Assembly: GCA_017255395.1 (NCBI GenBank)
Contig: JAFKDC010000010.1
Span: 62,001-126,000 of the forward strand
Source: Enemella evansiae
Lineage (GTDB): Bacteria > Pseudomonadota > Alphaproteobacteria > Rhodobacterales > Rhodobacteraceae
Length of the DNA: 64,000 nt
Direction: 5' to 3'
In this document: positions 62,201 through 64,000 of the stretch, in pieces
Layout: each line of letters opens with the position of its first letter
How positions within the stretch are numbered: the stretch's first letter is position 1
Notes under the pieces: generated by a model
The model's database searches: none
Seen by the model: the letters and a program-made list of their open reading frames with translations, nothing else
Told to the model about the DNA's origin: nothing
Program-made: the position numbers and the translations under genes

Positions 62201-62266
62201 CGGCCCCGCGGGGGGCCGTTTTCTTGCAAAGAAAACGGTGCGAATTCCGTGACGGAATTCGCACCG
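62201..62266 (+). terminator. Terminator followed by two overlapping perfect hairpins between fabD and fabG
   Basis: Hairpin 1: CGGCCCC (62201-62207) with GGGGCCG (62212-62218), followed by TTTTCTT, a Rho-independent terminator. Hairpin 2: CCGTTTTCTT (62216-62225) with AAGAAAACGG (62229-62238), a perfect 10-bp stem that uses the last bases of hairpin 1 and its T-run. Hairpin 3: CGGTGCGAATTCCG (62236-62249) with CGGAATTCGCACCG (62253-62266), a perfect 14-bp stem that shares bases with hairpin 2. The stems are mutually exclusive where they share arms. The fabG ribosome site AAGGAG follows directly. Confidence 0.75.
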
Positions 62267-62282
62267 CGGTAAGGAGAGCGAA

Positions 62283-63020
62283 ATGTTTGATCTGACAGGG
62301 AAGGCTGCGCTGATCACCGGCGCGTCCGGCGGCATCGGCGGAGAGATCGCCAAGGCGCTGCACGGTGCAGGGGCCACTGTGGGTCTGTCCGGAACCCGCA
62401 CCGAGCCGCTGGAGGCGCTGGCCGCCGGGCTGGGCGAGCGGGCCCATGTGCTGCCCTGCAACCTTGGCGATGCCGAGGCGGTGACCGCGCTGCCCAAGCA
62501 GGCCGCCGAGGCCATGGGCGCCGTCGATATCCTGGTGAACAACGCCGGGATCACCCGCGACAACCTGTTCATGCGCATGTCCGAAGAGGAATGGGCGCAG
62601 GTGCTCGAGGTCAATCTCACCGCCTCGTTCCGGCTGTGCAAGGGCGTCCTGCGCGGCATGATGAAGGCGCGCTGGGGCCGGATCGTCAATATCACCTCGG
62701 TCGTGGGCACCACGGGCAATCCCGGGCAGGGCAATTATGCCGCCGCCAAGGCGGGGCTGGTGGGCATGTCGAAGTCGCTGGCCTACGAGGTCGCGACGCG
62801 CGGGGTCACGGTGAATGCCGTCGCGCCGGGCTTTGTCCGCACCGCGATGACCGACAAGCTCAACGATGAGCAGAAGTCGGCGATCCTGACGCAGATCCCC
62901 GCCGGGCGCATGGGCGAAGCGGAAGAGATCGCCGCTGCGGTTCTCTATCTTTCCAGTCCCGAGGCGGCCTATGTGACCGGTTCGACATTGCATGTGAACG
63001 GCGGCATGGCCATGATATAG
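62283..63020 (+). CDS. fabG: 3-oxoacyl-[acyl-carrier-protein] reductase FabG
   Basis: A 245-residue short-chain dehydrogenase. NADPH binding is at ALITGASGGIGGEIA, the NNAG motif is ILVNNAGITRDNLFMRMSEE, and the catalytic Ser-Tyr-Lys is in NITSVVGTTGNPGQ and NYAAAKAGLVGMSKSLAYE. It reduces 3-oxoacyl-ACP in fatty-acid elongation. Length and sequence are typical of the core FabG, not a specialised paralogue. The start follows an AAGGAG site seven bases upstream, immediately after the hairpin array. Confidence 0.95.
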   Translation: MFDLTGKAALITGASGGIGGEIAKALHGAGATVGLSGTRTEPLEALAAGLGERAHVLPCNLGDAEAVTALPKQAAEAMGAVDILVNNAGITRDNLFMRMSEEEWAQVLEVNLTASFRLCKGVLRGMMKARWGRIVNITSVVGTTGNPGQGNYAAAKAGLVGMSKSLAYEVATRGVTVNAVAPGFVRTAMTDKLNDEQKSAILTQIPAGRMGEAEEIAAAVLYLSSPEAAYVTGSTLHVNGGMAMI

Positions 63021-63241
63021 GACGGGCGGACGCCGGGGCGGAGGCCGGCAGGGAAAGCATTTGCCATCCCTGTCGCCTGTGCTATAGGCGCCCAAGATTT
63101 ACGGGCGGGGCCGCGAACCGGCGGCCCTTGTCAGCCCCCGGCACGCCGGGAGATCGAGCCGCCCGGGAACGGGCACTGAAAGCCACGCCGTGGGGCAGGG
63201 CGAACCGGACCGCAGGTCCGAATGAACTGTGAGGGAATAAC

Positions 63242-63475
63242 ATGAGCGATATCGCAGATCGCGTGAAGAAGATTGTGGTCGAGCACCTGAGCGTCGAAGA
63301 AGAGAAGGTGACCGAGAACGCTTCGTTCATCGACGACCTCGGCGCCGACTCGCTCGACACCGTCGAGCTGGTCATGGCCTTCGAGGAAGAGTTCGGCATC
63401 GAGATCCCGGACGACGCGGCCGAGACCATCCAGACCTTCGGCGACGCGGTGAAGTTCATCTCGGAAGCCCAGTAA
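63242..63475 (+). CDS. acpP: Acyl carrier protein
   Basis: A 77-residue acidic ACP. The phosphopantetheine attachment serine is in [20 protein letters not shown] (about residue 37). It begins [16 protein letters not shown]. It carries fatty-acid intermediates between FabD, FabG and the other enzymes. A 221-bp gap separates it from fabG, so it is probably made in large excess from its own promoter. A strong terminator follows. Confidence 0.97.
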   Translation: MSDIADRVKKIVVEHLSVEEEKVTENASFIDDLGADSLDTVELVMAFEEEFGIEIPDDAAETIQTFGDAVKFISEAQ

Positions 63476-63499
63476 GCCCACAAGCGGCTGAGTGTGAGG

Positions 63500-63528
63500 A
63501 CGGCGCCCATCGGGCGCCGTTTTCTTTT
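63500..63528 (+). terminator. Intrinsic terminator after acpP
   Basis: ACGGCGCCC pairs with GGGCGCCGT around a three-base loop, then TTTCTTTT. It lies 24 bases after the acpP stop. Confidence 0.92.
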
Positions 63529-63654
63529 GCGCAGGCTGTGGGTGTGGACAACCGCTGTGCGGCCGTGCGAGAGGCGCTGCCTTGCGCGCTCTCCGAGGTA
63601 TTTCCAGACCGAAGAAGGGCGGTGCGCGGACGGACCCATGGGCCCTGCAACGCA

Positions 63655-63686
63655 AAACGCCCCCGCAGGGTCATGCGGGGGCGTTT
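63655..63686. terminator. Bidirectional-looking terminator between acpP and the ABC solute-binding gene
   Basis: AAACGCCCCCGCA pairs with TGCGGGGGCGTTT around a six-base loop. On the minus strand it is followed by TTTTGCG. It mainly serves the convergent leftward gene, whose stop is 35 bases away. Confidence 0.8.
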
Positions 63687-63720
63687 CGTCTGTCGGCGTC
63701 GCGCGGGTGCGCGGCTGTGA

Positions 63721-64000
63721 TCAGCCGTCGAAATCGACCTCTTCGATCAGCCGCAGCGCCTGGCCGCGCAGCTCTGCCAGGGTCATCAGGTTGGTCTCGT
63801 CAGCCTCGAAGCTGCCCCAGCTCTTCACCAGGTCGATGGCCTCGGAGCCGGGTGCGATCGGGTATTCGTAGTTCGCTTCGGCGTAGATCTCCTGTGCCTC
63901 GGGCGAGGACAGGAATTCCATCATCTTCAGCGCGTTCTCGCGGTTCGGCGCATTGGCCGTCATCGCCACACCCGAGATGTTCACATGGGTGCCGCCCGCT
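63721..64000 (-). CDS. Iron(III)-type ABC transporter solute-binding protein, C-terminal part (partial)
   Basis: The last 92 residues of a periplasmic binding protein; the gene runs beyond the right edge. GTHVNISGVAMTANAPNREN is the motif of FbpA/IdiA-type ferric-iron binding proteins, followed by MMEFLSSPEAQEIYAEANYE and the usual YP near the end (EYPIAPGSEA). The known family binds Fe3+ with tyrosines in the other lobe, which is not visible here. The frame continues upstream of the GTG at 63984, so that codon is not the start. Confidence 0.85.
   Translation of the reverse strand, partial: AGGTHVNISGVAMTANAPNRENALKMMEFLSSPEAQEIYAEANYEYPIAPGSEAIDLVKSWGSFEADETNLMTLAELRGQALRLIEEVDFDG

Overview
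The window is high-GC, densely coded DNA from an alphaproteobacterium. A Rhodobacterales (Roseobacter/Paracoccus-like) host is the best fit: it has a PmtA/PssA/Psd phosphatidylcholine pathway, a BioR-type biotin regulator with its operators, a PdxR/MocR regulator, tripartite tricarboxylate (TTT) transporters and a Mu-like phage of the ParB-MuA-MuB type. This assignment rests on gene content only.

Layout. 1-13231: the left (early/regulatory) end of a Mu-like transposable prophage. Its early genes run leftward as a chain of overlapping reading frames (Ner-like, ParB-like, MuA, MuB, small regulators, DUF3164, HU, GemA, Mor), followed by lysis genes. Three genes run the opposite way (two small unknowns and a secreted protein), as does the S24 repressor. 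A cluster of repeated transposase-site-like motifs marks the phage end. 13229-14130: insertion-sequence relics. 14131-16207: psd-pssA-pmtA phospholipid operon. 16473-21639: tctCBA transporter operon ending in a D-2-hydroxyacid dehydrogenase, with a divergent LysR regulator that appears to start at CTG. 21710-29995: one leftward operon holding a family-5 solute-binding protein, a complete Dpp/Opp-type ABC transporter, an FCD-GntR regulator, maleylacetoacetate isomerase and fumarylacetoacetase. The solute-binding protein appears circularly permuted. 29996-31571: IS relics, including a second copy of a 212-bp repeat. 31572-34606: B6-linked genes (pyridoxal kinase, MOSC protein, divergent PdxR). 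34609-36890: bioB, bioY and bioR with three BioR boxes. 37022-39942: thiC and a NUDIX hydrolase, each behind its own TPP riboswitch.

40135-49546 is a leftward capsule operon (nucleotide-sugar dehydrogenase, GSCFA-like protein, glycosyltransferase, sugar epimerase, KpsM/T/E-like export). A divergent RTX protein and a TonB-dependent receptor follow. 54043-63475 is mostly core: trigger factor, a soluble chemotaxis transducer, PhoX with a Pho box, rpsF-rpsR-rplI, fabD, fabG and acpP. The window closes on the C-terminus of an iron-type ABC solute-binding protein.

The strongest unusual signals are the permuted binding protein and its mixed transport/catabolism operon, the riboswitch-controlled NUDIX gene, the three arm-sharing hairpins between fabD and fabG, the tandem-duplicated winged-helix phage protein, and the prophage's opposite-strand cargo genes. 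I found no CRISPR array, tRNA or rRNA gene.
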